Below, in pieces: positions 17,394-25,761 of a stretch of DNA of 64,000 nucleotides. The stretch is from an uncultured Candidatus Melainabacteria bacterium (GTDB taxonomy: Bacteria > Cyanobacteriota > Vampirovibrionia > Gastranaerophilales > Gastranaerophilaceae): assembly GCA_934718135.1 (NCBI GenBank), contig CAKUZW010000003.1, positions 201,946-265,945 on the forward strand, given 5' to 3'. The notes below the pieces were generated by a model that saw only the letters and a list, made by a program, of their open reading frames with translations, was not told where the DNA came from and did not search any database. Position numbers and translations under genes: made by a program. Positions within the stretch are counted from its first letter, which is position 1, and every line of letters begins with the position of its first letter.

Positions 17394-17431
17394 AAGAAGG
17401 GCGGAATTTGTTTGCAAATGCCGCCCTTCTT
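17394..17431. terminator. Bidirectional terminator of gyrB and pilin 3
   Basis: AAGAAGGGCGG and CCGCCCTTCTT with inner ATTTG/CAAAT pairing form a long hairpin followed by TTTA on the plus strand. It lies between the convergent ends of gyrB and pilin 3. Confidence 0.8.
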
Positions 17432-17446
17432 TTATGTAAATAAAAT

Positions 17447-18619
17447 TTATTTCCAAGGATAATCAGGCATAATTTGCCAACCATCACGCTGAATTAAACC
17501 ACCACACCTATCTCCAGCATAACTTCCCGCATTTTTACTGCAACATTCACGACAATTCCCTAATAAACTGCTCCTACTGTATTTTGCATCAGAACCTAAC
17601 AACCGAACACCATCATCTAACAAAACTACAAATATATCTTTGCCAAATATATTAGGTTTTCCATTCCCATTTATATCAATATAGACTTTTATATTCATCA
17701 TGGTTCTTCCATTATTATCAATCATAAACTCCCAACTAGAACCATCAGCAAGATAAATTGTATAATAACCGCTATCACGTTGTCCCCAAGTACACACACC
17801 ATTAAGACGACATATTTTTACTTTCTTTCGTAAAGGACAATTCAGACCACAATCATCAATAACTTTAGCATAAGGTATTATTTTTTCATGAATTACTGCA
17901 GTAATTATTGTTTCATAATGAGATACATCATTATCATTCAAGAACCATTGTTCAACTGGACCATAATCATCAGTCGCTGCTTGCAACGCTTGAGTTAATT
18001 TTGAATAAGACGCCTTTAATCTGGTTATTGTCATTCGTTTTTGATAATTTGCAAATAAAGTTGGAATTGTCAACGCCGCCACAATGCCAATTATGCCAAG
18101 GGTAATGAGGGTCTCGGCTAAGGTGAAGGCTATTTTCTTTTTAAGGGGCAAGGAAATAGTGAAATAAGGGAATAGGTTCTTTACAGTTTTTATAATCATG
18201 TCATTGTGAGGAGAAATTTCGTTATTATTGGTAATTTTGTGTACGAAGCGACGTAACAATCCCTGACAAGTTTCACCATTACCTAATTCGGGAGAGGGTT
18301 CTTGATTACTATTCATCGCATTTTTACCCCTCCTCGAAATCAAAGATTTCGGTCCTCCCTCAAGGGGAGGACATGTTGTTGCGTCATTCTGAGCCACGCG
18401 AGCAGAGGATGTAAGACGTAGTCGTATCCGTTTAATGCGAGCGTGAAAAGCGAAGCAATCCAGCCTATTTTTATCACTTACAAATTCGAGAGGGGGTTCT
18501 TGATTATAGTCCAACACATTTTTACCCCCCTTCGAAATCAAAGATTTCGGTTCCCCCAGGGGGGCACATGTTGTTGCGTCCCTTTGTACTACAATCGCAT
18601 TGTTATTGTTATCTTCCAT
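17447..18619 (-). CDS. Pilin-like (pseudopilin) protein 3 with a 164-residue repeat-derived leader
   Basis: A 390-residue frame from ATG 18619, preceded by AGAAAGGATGTAAAA as in pilins 2 and 4. The pilin helix FTLAETLITLGIIGIVAAL starts at residue 165 and has Glu at +5. Residues 1-164 come from dispersed repeats and include a tandem duplication: ATTCAPLGEPKSLISKGGKN (about 15-34) and ATTCPPLEGGPKSLISRRGK (about 80-99). Just before the cut site is the arm-derived NLFPYFTISLPLKKKIA. The mature part has DINGNGKPNIFGKDIFVV, ten or more cysteines including ECCSKNAG, and the tail GWQIMPDYPWK. A start at Met141 is possible but has no ribosome-binding site. Divergent from the HTH gene at 19018. Confidence 0.82.
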   Translation of the reverse strand: MEDNNNNAIVVQRDATTCAPLGEPKSLISKGGKNVLDYNQEPPLEFVSDKNRLDCFAFHARIKRIRLRLTSSARVAQNDATTCPPLEGGPKSLISRRGKNAMNSNQEPSPELGNGETCQGLLRRFVHKITNNNEISPHNDMIIKTVKNLFPYFTISLPLKKKIAFTLAETLITLGIIGIVAALTIPTLFANYQKRMTITRLKASYSKLTQALQAATDDYGPVEQWFLNDNDVSHYETIITAVIHEKIIPYAKVIDDCGLNCPLRKKVKICRLNGVCTWGQRDSGYYTIYLADGSSWEFMIDNNGRTMMNIKVYIDINGNGKPNIFGKDIFVVLLDDGVRLLGSDAKYSRSSLLGNCRECCSKNAGSYAGDRCGGLIQRDGWQIMPDYPWK

Positions 18620-18850
18620 TTTTACATCCTTTCTTATTTGTTATTACCAAATGGGATTAGGGTCACGTCACCCTGAACAGCACGAGCGAAAGCGAAGTGC
18701 GTGATTCAGGGTCTATCCATTTGATTGGTTAATAAATCAACATTGATAGATTCTGAATAGCAAGAAAATTTTATACTCATACTTCACACAAATTTTCTAA
18801 GCTTTCAGAATGACATAAAAATGTAATGAACCTATTTCCTTTTTCATTAA
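18120..18850. repeat. Mosaic dispersed repeat, partly translated as leader of pilin 3
   Basis: The pilin-proximal arm (about 18140-18185, GGGAATAGGTTCTTTAC on the plus strand) is followed by a GTCATTGTGAGGAGAAATTTC module. Then come two copies of a module containing CGAAATCAAAGATTTCGG (near 18334 and 18533), a hairpin. A GGCTGGATTGCTTCGC-type module sits near 18440-18490 (inverted). Beyond the pilin start, 18655-18815 holds the GTCACCCTGAACAGCACGAG ... TTCAGAATGACAT module, also at 46708-46861. The outer arm (TAATGAACCTATTTCC) is near 18828. Confidence 0.78.
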
Positions 18851-18904
18851 AGTTTATTATTTCTCCTCTTCTGCCAAAATTTGACGTATTTTTGATTGTT
18901 TTAT

Positions 18905-18975
18905 GACAAATAACTGCTTATATTATGACATGTTTTTGCATTAAGTCAATATTAATAAGACAAATAATTGCCTTA
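18905..18975. promoter_or_regulatory. Candidate operator repeats of locus 3
   Basis: GACAAATAACTGCTTA (18905-18920) and GACAAATAATTGCCTTA (18959-18975) are near-identical direct repeats 54 bp apart, about five helical turns, in the gap between pilin 3 and its divergent HTH gene. Confidence 0.4.
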
Positions 18976-19017
18976 AATTAATCCCCAATCCATTTATACT
19001 TAATTTTAGAGGTAAAT

Positions 19018-19329
19018 ATGAGTATAAAAGTTGCACTTGGTTTAAAAATTCGAGAATTACGGAAAAAACAAAAAATTTCTCAAGAAAAATTTTCAGAACT
19101 TGTTGACCTTAACCCCAGACAAATTGTGAGAATTGAAAATGGGGAAAGTTTTCCAACGGCAGAAAATCTTGAGAAAATTGCGGATGCTCTTAATACTTCT
19201 GTGCAGGATTTGTTTTACAATGATTGTTTTTCCTCTGATGAGGTTTTGAAAAAAGAAATTATAAAGTATTTAGACAATTTGAATTCAAAGGAATTACGGA
19301 TGCTGTACCTTGTTGTAAGCAATTTGTAA
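19018..19329 (+). CDS. XRE-family HTH regulator (pilin locus 3)
   Basis: A 103-residue protein with an N-terminal HTH (about residues 8-64; ISQEKFSELVDLNPRQIVRI) and a C-terminal helical tail (about 70-103: SSDEVLKKEIIKYLDNLNSK then ELRMLYLVVSNL). The tail resembles those of the HTH proteins at 5856 and 58841 and may be a dimerisation element. The ATG follows TTAGAGGTAAAT. The gene points away from pilin 3, with about 400 bases of repeat and promoter DNA between. A 10-bp inverted repeat (TTCAATAGTT/AACTATTGAA, 19331-19352) follows the stop and may be a weak terminator. CorA follows 114 bases later. Confidence 0.92.
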   Translation: MSIKVALGLKIRELRKKQKISQEKFSELVDLNPRQIVRIENGESFPTAENLEKIADALNTSVQDLFYNDCFSSDEVLKKEIIKYLDNLNSKELRMLYLVVSNL

Positions 19330-19330
19330 A

Positions 19331-19352
19331 TTCAATAGTTTGAACTATTGAA
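19331..19352 (+). terminator. Weak hairpin after the locus 3 HTH gene
   Basis: TTCAATAGTT-TG-AACTATTGAA, a perfect AT-rich 10-bp inverted repeat, one base after the stop codon, followed by CTTTGTAAAA. The lack of GC pairs makes it a poor terminator; it could also be a regulatory palindrome. Confidence 0.35.
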
Positions 19353-19443
19353 CTTTGTAAAAAAGTGTAGTTTAATTAGGTATAAGTCAGGATTAGAGTG
19401 TTGGTAGATTTTGCCTTCACGCAGAAACGCAGGAATAGTTGTT

Positions 19444-20397
19444 ATGTTGGAAATTACAAAAACTCAAGATGACGGGTCTTTGAAAAAGTTAAATTTGAAT
19501 GAAGCGGTTTCAGGTTCCTGGTTTAATTTGATTAATCCTACAAGAGAAGAAATTCAGCAAGTTTCGCTTGTTTTGGGGTTGGATGAAAGTTTTTTGAATA
19601 ACTCATTAGACGCGGATGAGTTGTCACGTATGGATTTTGAGGATGGAAATCTTTTAATCATTACTAACGTTCCTGTTATGGATGATGAGGGTAATTTTGA
19701 TACTTTGCCGTTGGGTTTAATTTTTACTCCGGAAAGTATTATTACAGTTTGTTCTCATGAAAATAAAATTATAAATTCGTTCAATGAAGATACCGCAAAG
19801 TTCTTTGATACAAGGCATAAAGCTAACTTTATGTTAAATATTTTGTTCAGGGCTGCAAAATTTTATTTGAGATATTTGAATATTATTAATAAACAGACTG
19901 AAAATATCGAAGATTCATTGAGAAAAACGACCAATAATAAAGCACTTTTTCAGCTTATGGAAATTCAGAAGTCACTAGTTTACTTCACAACTGCTTTAAA
20001 AGATAATCAACTTGTGTTGCAAAAGTTGTTGAGAATGGTTAATGCCACTAACTTGCAGCAGATTTTGAAGTTTACGGAAGATGATATTGATATGCTTGAG
20101 GACGTAATTATTGAAAACAAACAGGCGTCTGAGATGGTTGAAATGCACCGAACAATTTTGGAGAGCATGATGGATTGTATGGCTTCAATTATCAATAATA
20201 ACTTGAACTTAGTGATGAAATTTTTGGCAGCGATTACAATTATCATGTCAATTCCTACAATGATAGGTAGTTTCTGGGGAATGAACGTGCCAATGCCGTT
20301 TGGTCACAACCCTTGCGGATTTTTGATTGTAATTACAATTTCTGTTGTTGCGACTTTTATTGTTGCGGTATTTTTCAATCGTAAAGGGATGATGTAG
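19444..20397 (+). CDS. corA: CorA-family magnesium/metal transporter
   Basis: A 317-residue CorA-type channel for Mg2+ (or Co2+/Ni2+). I choose ATG 19444, with GCAGGAATAGTTGTT upstream, rather than the TTG at 19411. The N-terminal two thirds form the cytoplasmic funnel domain, with a long helix near 145-250 (IINKQTENIEDSLRKTTNNK and following). Two C-terminal membrane helices lie at about 255-280 and 290-315. The signature WGMNVPMP (GMN loop) joins them, at the pore mouth. It functions as a homopentamer in the inner membrane. The next gene begins 5 nt after the stop, so the two probably share a transcript. Confidence 0.93.
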   Translation: MLEITKTQDDGSLKKLNLNEAVSGSWFNLINPTREEIQQVSLVLGLDESFLNNSLDADELSRMDFEDGNLLIITNVPVMDDEGNFDTLPLGLIFTPESIITVCSHENKIINSFNEDTAKFFDTRHKANFMLNILFRAAKFYLRYLNIINKQTENIEDSLRKTTNNKALFQLMEIQKSLVYFTTALKDNQLVLQKLLRMVNATNLQQILKFTEDDIDMLEDVIIENKQASEMVEMHRTILESMMDCMASIINNNLNLVMKFLAAITIIMSIPTMIGSFWGMNVPMPFGHNPCGFLIVITISVVATFIVAVFFNRKGMM

Positions 20398-20401
20398 AGT
20401 T

Positions 20402-21256
20402 GTGTTAGAAACGGTTGCAGCTCTTGTTTTGAGAATTGTATCCAACCCTTTGGCAAATGTTTTTCAAAAACAGGTTGTTAAAAATAATTCTGCTATTTTA
20501 ACAAATTTGTATTGTTATTTGTTTTTGAGTTTATTTTGCTTGCCATTTGTTTTTGGGATTAATTGGAGCGGTTTTAGTTTAAATTTTTGGGGATTAGTTT
20601 TAGGTGCAGGAATTTTGTGTACCTTGGGAAACATTTGTTTGATAAAAGCACTTCAATATGGCGATATGTCTGTACTTGGGCCTATCAATGCCTATAAATG
20701 CATTGTGGGACTTGTGTTTGGGTTCTTGTTTTTAGGTGAAATGCCGACCAGCATTGGTTTTGCAGGTATGCTATTGATTATTTGGGGAAGTTGGTATATT
20801 TTTGATACTGTCGATGAGGGGTTTAGTTTCAAGCTATTATTGAGAAAGGACATAATTCTAAGATTTTGTGCATTATTGTTCTCCGGATGCGAAGCAGCCG
20901 TTTTAAAAAAGATAATTTTACTCTCTACACCAGAAATCTCATTTATGCTGTGGTGCTTTACAGGCTTGCTTTTCTCGGGGATTTTATTGCTTGGAATGAA
21001 AAAGAAATTTGTCATTTTAAATCGCATTGATATTGGTAAATGTGTTTTAGTTGCATTATGTTTTGGAGTTATGCAATTATCAACAAATTTTGTGTTCCAA
21101 AAGTTGAATGTTGGTTTGTCTTTGGCATTATTTCAGTTGTCAACGATTGTGTCTGTTGTTTTGGGATACAAGGTTTTTCACGAGGATAATTTGGCGAAAA
21201 AGATTCTCGGCTCTGTGATTATGATATTTGGTAGTTGTTTGATTTTGCTGAAGTAA
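20402..21256 (+). CDS. EamA/DMT-family transporter
   Basis: A 284-residue integral membrane protein with about ten hydrophobic segments in two related halves, the layout of EamA (drug/metabolite transporter) proteins. The end of the first half, LGPINAYKCIVGLVFGFLFL followed by GEMPTSIGFAGMLLIIWGSW, matches the EamA motif of Pro-x-helix-E-x-P/Gly-G. The second half repeats it with LSLALFQLSTIVSVVLGYKV then FHEDNLAKKILGSVIMIFGS. The start is a GTG at 20402, 5 nt after corA. The substrate cannot be told. It ends convergent with the YkgJ-type gene. Confidence 0.85.
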   Translation: MLETVAALVLRIVSNPLANVFQKQVVKNNSAILTNLYCYLFLSLFCLPFVFGINWSGFSLNFWGLVLGAGILCTLGNICLIKALQYGDMSVLGPINAYKCIVGLVFGFLFLGEMPTSIGFAGMLLIIWGSWYIFDTVDEGFSFKLLLRKDIILRFCALLFSGCEAAVLKKIILLSTPEISFMLWCFTGLLFSGILLLGMKKKFVILNRIDIGKCVLVALCFGVMQLSTNFVFQKLNVGLSLALFQLSTIVSVVLGYKVFHEDNLAKKILGSVIMIFGSCLILLK

Positions 21257-21274
21257 TTTGTGAGTAAGTTTTCT

Positions 21275-21664
21275 TTATTTTAGGTAGTCATCGAAGGTTT
21301 TGATATTAACCTTGTATCCGCATCCTTCGTGAAGTTTTGCCGGATAGGCAACTCGTTTGGCAGGATATTTTCGGCACATTCTTGGACGGTGTTTATAATC
21401 TGAACATAAGCCTTCTGGTGTTACAAGTTTGCAGGCGAAAACCAAGTTCCCTTCTTCATCTCGACCTTTTATATAAAATCTTTTGTATGTGGGGAAAATA
21501 GTTTGCATTATTTTGAATTCTTTTTCTGTATAGGTGTCAACACTGTACATATAATTGCAACATTTTCCACATTTTTTGCAGTGTCCTGTGACTTCGTAGA
21601 CCATTTTTTGCGGAACAAAGTAGGATAAAAATTCATAAATTATTGATTTGATAAAATCTAACAT
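21275..21664 (-). CDS. YkgJ-type cysteine cluster protein
   Basis: A 129-residue protein with the YkgJ-family zinc/iron-chelating pattern: C-x2-C-x2-CC in HCKKCGKCCNYMY (about 28-40), then CKLVTPEGLCSDYKHRPRMC (about 77-96) and RKYPAKR with a final Cys in GCGYKV. Known family members bind a metal or Fe-S cluster through these Cys; their substrates are mostly unknown. The N-terminal LDFIKSIIYEFLSYFVP is amphipathic. The start is ATG 21664. The gene is divergent from the MlaD-like gene, sharing 79 bases that hold the promoters of both. Confidence 0.85.
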   Translation of the reverse strand: MLDFIKSIIYEFLSYFVPQKMVYEVTGHCKKCGKCCNYMYSVDTYTEKEFKIMQTIFPTYKRFYIKGRDEEGNLVFACKLVTPEGLCSDYKHRPRMCRKYPAKRVAYPAKLHEGCGYKVNIKTFDDYLK

Positions 21665-21730
21665 CTTTTTAATTTAATATAAAAATACGTAAAGTTAAAT
21701 GACATAATTCTGCAAATGTTGGATTTTGTG

Positions 21731-21736
21731 TATAAT
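21731..21736 (+). promoter_or_regulatory. -10 box of the MlaD-like gene (leaderless)
   Basis: A consensus TATAAT ends 7 nt before the ATG at 21744, with no ribosome-binding site between. Transcription would begin at or next to the start codon. The -35 region is poor. Confidence 0.45.
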
Positions 21737-21743
21737 AATTAAT

Positions 21744-22409
21744 ATGAAGAAATTTGATAATATTCGAGTATATGCGTGGGCAGAGTTTGTAATTTGGTTG
21801 ATTATTATTGCTGTTGCAGTTTTAGGTTTCAGATATTACAAATACCAAAATCAAAAACAATACAAGAGTTATCAAATATTTATGGAAGATGTAGATGGTT
21901 TGATTGTTGGTTCTCCTGTGAAGTTTTTAGGGGTTCAAATCGGTTATGTTAAGAAAATTCAGATTATATCATCCAGCGTTTATATAAAATTTGTTATTAC
22001 ACAAAAAGGTTTGGTTTTGCCTGTTGGAGCGTTGGCTACGGTTGAAGCATCAGGGCTTGGGGGGTCAAAAGCTTTAGAAATTTATCCTCCTCAAAAGGGT
22101 GTTTATCATGACAAAATTATTATAACGAAGGATCCGACAAGGTTGGGTAAGGTTATGAGCTTGTTTAATGATATTTTCAAGGAAATGGATGCAATTTTTG
22201 GCACATTAGGGCATGCATCTAATCAGTTTGATTTAGAACATGGAATTCCTGAAAATGTTGTTAATCCTGCTGATGCAACTGAGCAATTGATACGATTTGA
22301 CGGATTGATTGAGTCTGTTCATGGGACAGAAAATAAGTTTATGAAAAATTTCAGAGATAAAGATAGGGGTGAAAAAAATGAACTTGGACAAGGTAAGAGT
22401 AATAAATAA
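21744..22409 (+). CDS. MlaD/MCE-domain protein
   Basis: A 221-residue membrane-anchored MCE protein from ATG 21744 (a TTG at 21726 also opens the frame). One N-terminal membrane helix (about 10-32, FVIWLIIIAVAVLGF) is followed by the MCE/MlaD domain: YQIFMEDVDGLIVGSPVKFL and VQIGYVKKIQ, then ALATVEASGLGGSKALEIYP. Such proteins form periplasmic rings that bind lipids for ABC transporters of the Mla/TGD type; cyanobacterial homologues serve lipid or outer-membrane transport. The permease and ATPase partners are not here. Presence implies a diderm envelope. The 3' end overlaps upp by 32 bases. Confidence 0.88.
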   Translation: MKKFDNIRVYAWAEFVIWLIIIAVAVLGFRYYKYQNQKQYKSYQIFMEDVDGLIVGSPVKFLGVQIGYVKKIQIISSSVYIKFVITQKGLVLPVGALATVEASGLGGSKALEIYPPQKGVYHDKIIITKDPTRLGKVMSLFNDIFKEMDAIFGTLGHASNQFDLEHGIPENVVNPADATEQLIRFDGLIESVHGTENKFMKNFRDKDRGEKNELGQGKSNK

Positions 22410-23028
22410 TCCTGTCGTACTGTTAAATTTGTGTACGATGAGAGATAAAGATACTGATAGTCAGGGTGTTAGAATTGCGACCAGAAAAATTACAAGATGT
22501 TTGTTGTATGAAGCTGCAAAAAATCTTCCGCTTGTTGAACGTGATGTAACGACTCCATTGACTACTTTTAGAGCAAAGACTGTTGATCCTGATATAAATT
22601 TAATTATTTCACCAATATTGAGAGCCGGACTTATCTTTACTGATGAAGCTATTGATATTCTTCCTCAGGCTACAATCAGACATATCGGGATGTATAGAGA
22701 TGAAAAAACACTTAAACCTGTTTGGTATTATAATAAGGTTCCGATGGAAGCTCCAAATCCTGAAAAATTTTATGTTTATATTACAGATCCAATGCTTGCA
22801 ACCGGTAATTCTCTATTAGCAGCGATTGATTTATATGCACAAAAAGGTATCCCTGTTAAAAATATAAAATGTATTTGTATAATTGCGGCACCTCAAGGGA
22901 TAGAAAATATTCAGAAACATTATCCTGATATTGAAATTATTACGGCTGCAATTGATGACCATTTGAATGAAAAAGGCTATATTGTTCCTGGTATGGGTGA
23001 TGCCGGAGATAGAATTTTTAATACTTAA
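22378..23028 (+). CDS. upp: Uracil phosphoribosyltransferase
   Basis: A 216-residue enzyme of pyrimidine salvage that converts uracil and PRPP to UMP. The PRPP loop is YVYITDPMLATGNSLLAA (about 135-152) and the uracil-binding end is GYIVPGMGDAGDRIF at the C-terminus. SPILRAGLIFTDEAI supplies the phosphate-binding loop. ATG 22378, after AGGGGTGAAAAA, is preferred over the GTG at 22369 which lies inside that ribosome-binding site. The start lies inside the MlaD-like gene, so the two are translationally linked despite unrelated roles. Confidence 0.96.
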   Translation: MNLDKVRVINNPVVLLNLCTMRDKDTDSQGVRIATRKITRCLLYEAAKNLPLVERDVTTPLTTFRAKTVDPDINLIISPILRAGLIFTDEAIDILPQATIRHIGMYRDEKTLKPVWYYNKVPMEAPNPEKFYVYITDPMLATGNSLLAAIDLYAQKGIPVKNIKCICIIAAPQGIENIQKHYPDIEIITAAIDDHLNEKGYIVPGMGDAGDRIFNT

Positions 23029-23147
23029 TTTTGAGTAAATATTTTGTCGATTATTTTAACAATTGTTAAATTACGTAAATAAATAGCAAATTTCTCTTGT
23101 GTTTTGTTTTAGTATGAAAGAGAATACATGAAAAACGGGTGTGTGAA

Positions 23148-25604
23148 ATGTTAGTAAATAATGCGACAAGATTTCGAATAGACAAGCAACGATACAAGCA
23201 GGAGTACATGTCACCAAATTCAGGCAGTCATCTCTCCTCTTCAAATTTCTATTCTCAAAATTATAAACACGATATTAAGAGACCTTTAAAATCTAATCCT
23301 TCAAGCGATTTGAGTTTTAAAGGTCTCTCTTTAGGTTTGTATAAACCGTTAGATAAAGTTTATAGTAAATCAGAATTTGAAAAATTTGCTGAACAATATT
23401 TAGGCAAAATGGGAAAAGAACTTCTTGATGATATTACAATCAAGAATAAAGCTCTTGCCCATAATTTGATTTCGATTGACCCAAAAGATCCTGATAAAAT
23501 TATCATAAGTAAGAAAACAATTCCTCACCTTGCCTGGGACGGAATTATTTATCCGTTCAAAATTCTTCCGGGGGATATGCTCAATGGTACGGTTGAATTG
23601 TTGGGAAAAGTTCCCGGATTAAAAAATTGGTCTGACAAAACTCTTCAAAGACCGTTTTTCAAAAATATCAGACAAAGATCTAAGATAGATTCAAAAATAA
23701 ATTCTTTGACCGGTTTAGTTACATATCGTGATATGAAACTGGATGAAGCTAAAAAGGCTTTTGCCAAAAATGCAGGAAAAGATATAAATGCACTAACTAA
23801 AGAAGAGTTGGCTCAAATTGCACAAGATGTTGACTCTAAAATGGATTCAAAAGTTTTTCAAAGTATTCTAAAACAATTTGACCCAAAATCAGGAAATTAT
23901 GATACAAAACATGAAAGAGCTTTGAATAGATTAGTTTCAGGGTTGCCTCCTGCTTTGTTCTTAGCTAATGATGCTTACAACTTGTCAAGAATGATGGATG
24001 ATGATCCAAAAGCTGCAGATCATGAAAGAAAAGTTCGTTTCAAACAAGAAACAAGCAGAATTTTGACAAGTGGTTATTTGACTCTTATTACAATGGGTGC
24101 TTTCCAAAAATTCATTAATAAGTCAAAAGCAGGTATTGTATTAACAACAGGTATAACAGTTTTGGTTACTGAAATGTTCTCTCGTTTGTCAAACGGAAAA
24201 CATATCACAAGATTGTCTCCTGAAAAAGCTAGAGAAATCAATGCTAAAAACCATGCTCCTGAAGCTGAAATAAAACCTCAAACTGAGAATAAAGGGCAGG
24301 TTTCTTCAACCGGTAATCCTCAACAAACCGTTCCTGCGGATAAAAAAGAACAACAAAAACCATTACTTTCATTTGATACAGTGATGAAGGCTTCTGCTGC
24401 AATTTTAGCAGCCGGTTATGCAATCAAGGGATTTAAACATATTCCGATGATTAAAAATGCTGCACTAAAATATTTTGAAAATATGAAGGCTAAAAATCCT
24501 GAAAAATTTGAAAAATTAGGAATAAAAACTTTGGATGCTGATAGTGCGGTTCAAAACTTTGAAAGTAAAGTTTTATATAAACCGTTTACTGATGTATATA
24601 AAAAATTAACAACACAGGAATTTCATGTTGACCCTAAAAAGTTTGACGAAGTAATTAACGTATTAAAAGATTATGATCCAAAATTTGCATCAATGTATGA
24701 AAAAGTCGGGAAAGCGACTGCTAAAACAGTTGATGGCAAAACATATCTTGATTTTGGTACAAAAGATAAGAAAATTAAACCGCTAGTAAACTTCTTTATT
24801 GCACCGTTCAAATTTATGTGGAATACAGTAACTCTTCCTTATTGGATGGTTGATGAAAAATTGATGGCTGTATTTAGAAAATCTAAACCAAAAGCTTCTC
24901 CAAAAGATATAGATGCATTGGCTAAGAGTTTTGATAGAATTTGTGCAAAAGCGTTGGATAAAAATTTAACTAAGGAACAATTCCATGATTATTTGCAAGT
25001 TAATTTCTTAAAAGCGTTCAACCTTGATTCTTTATCAAGTGTATCCAACGCAGAACTTTCAAATTTAGCTAAAACAGCGGCTTCAGTTGCGACAATTTGG
25101 TTCTTGATGACAGATAATTACAATATGGTAATGCTGAAGTCTAACGGTAACGACAAAGAGGGTGCTGATACTAAATTTAAAGAAAGATTTGTTCAAGAAG
25201 GTTCAAGATTGTTCTATCAAACACTTTTGATTGACTTGTTCAACTCAACATTCAGAAATCAATATAATTCATCTCTACTTGGAATGAGTTGGGTAACTTT
25301 AGCTGATACAACTTTGGGTGAAATTTTGACAAGATCATCTGTAGGAACTCCAATCAAGGCTCATACAAGAGACGAACTTATTGATATTGAAACAAGACAA
25401 AATAATTCAACAGGTTTCAAGAAAAAATATTACAAATTTATGCAACGATTGACCGGTAAACGTTCAATTAAGTCTTACGAAGTTACACCAAAGAATGGTG
25501 CTTTGCAAGAGCAATCAACACCTCAAATTCCAAGTATTCCACAATCTAATATAACATTTGTACCGCAAGGAAATGGGACACTTGAAAAAATGATTAAAGG
25601 TTAA
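23148..25604 (+). CDS. Large hypothetical protein (818 residues)
   Basis: A long protein without a recognised domain. I take ATG 23148 as start (GTG 23139 also possible). The first 60 residues are Ser/Asn-rich and end in a short SFKGL motif. Three hydrophobic stretches (about 315-350, ILTSGYLTLITMGAF and IVLTTGITVLVTEMF; about 415-430, AAILAAGYAIKGF; about 645-660, AASVATIWFLMTDNY) could be membrane segments. Between the first two is a Pro/Gln/Lys-rich linker. Two regions appear related: KILPGDMLNGTVELL near 150 and FIAPFKFMWNTVTLPYWM near 560, each followed by a Lys-rich helix. No signal peptide. It precedes two peptidoglycan hydrolase genes and may belong to the envelope. Confidence 0.75.
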   Translation: MLVNNATRFRIDKQRYKQEYMSPNSGSHLSSSNFYSQNYKHDIKRPLKSNPSSDLSFKGLSLGLYKPLDKVYSKSEFEKFAEQYLGKMGKELLDDITIKNKALAHNLISIDPKDPDKIIISKKTIPHLAWDGIIYPFKILPGDMLNGTVELLGKVPGLKNWSDKTLQRPFFKNIRQRSKIDSKINSLTGLVTYRDMKLDEAKKAFAKNAGKDINALTKEELAQIAQDVDSKMDSKVFQSILKQFDPKSGNYDTKHERALNRLVSGLPPALFLANDAYNLSRMMDDDPKAADHERKVRFKQETSRILTSGYLTLITMGAFQKFINKSKAGIVLTTGITVLVTEMFSRLSNGKHITRLSPEKAREINAKNHAPEAEIKPQTENKGQVSSTGNPQQTVPADKKEQQKPLLSFDTVMKASAAILAAGYAIKGFKHIPMIKNAALKYFENMKAKNPEKFEKLGIKTLDADSAVQNFESKVLYKPFTDVYKKLTTQEFHVDPKKFDEVINVLKDYDPKFASMYEKVGKATAKTVDGKTYLDFGTKDKKIKPLVNFFIAPFKFMWNTVTLPYWMVDEKLMAVFRKSKPKASPKDIDALAKSFDRICAKALDKNLTKEQFHDYLQVNFLKAFNLDSLSSVSNAELSNLAKTAASVATIWFLMTDNYNMVMLKSNGNDKEGADTKFKERFVQEGSRLFYQTLLIDLFNSTFRNQYNSSLLGMSWVTLADTTLGEILTRSSVGTPIKAHTRDELIDIETRQNNSTGFKKKYYKFMQRLTGKRSIKSYEVTPKNGALQEQSTPQIPSIPQSNITFVPQGNGTLEKMIKG

Positions 25605-25623
25605 TCAGAGTTTATATAAGTTC

Positions 25624-25660
25624 AATAAAGTAGGGTGAATTTGCCCTACTTTATTTTTTG
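25624..25660 (+). terminator. Rho-independent terminator
   Basis: AATAAAGTAGGG and CCCTACTTTATT form a 12-bp stem with an 8-nt loop, followed by TTTTG, 20 bases after the stop of the large hypothetical gene. Confidence 0.85.
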
Positions 25661-25761
25661 TATTCTTAATATTGTTTACATTTTGGCAAATTTTATTAAA
25701 GATATTTTTTCCACTTTCCGATATATGGATTATAAGTGTGTAAAAAATAATGGAGAGTAAT

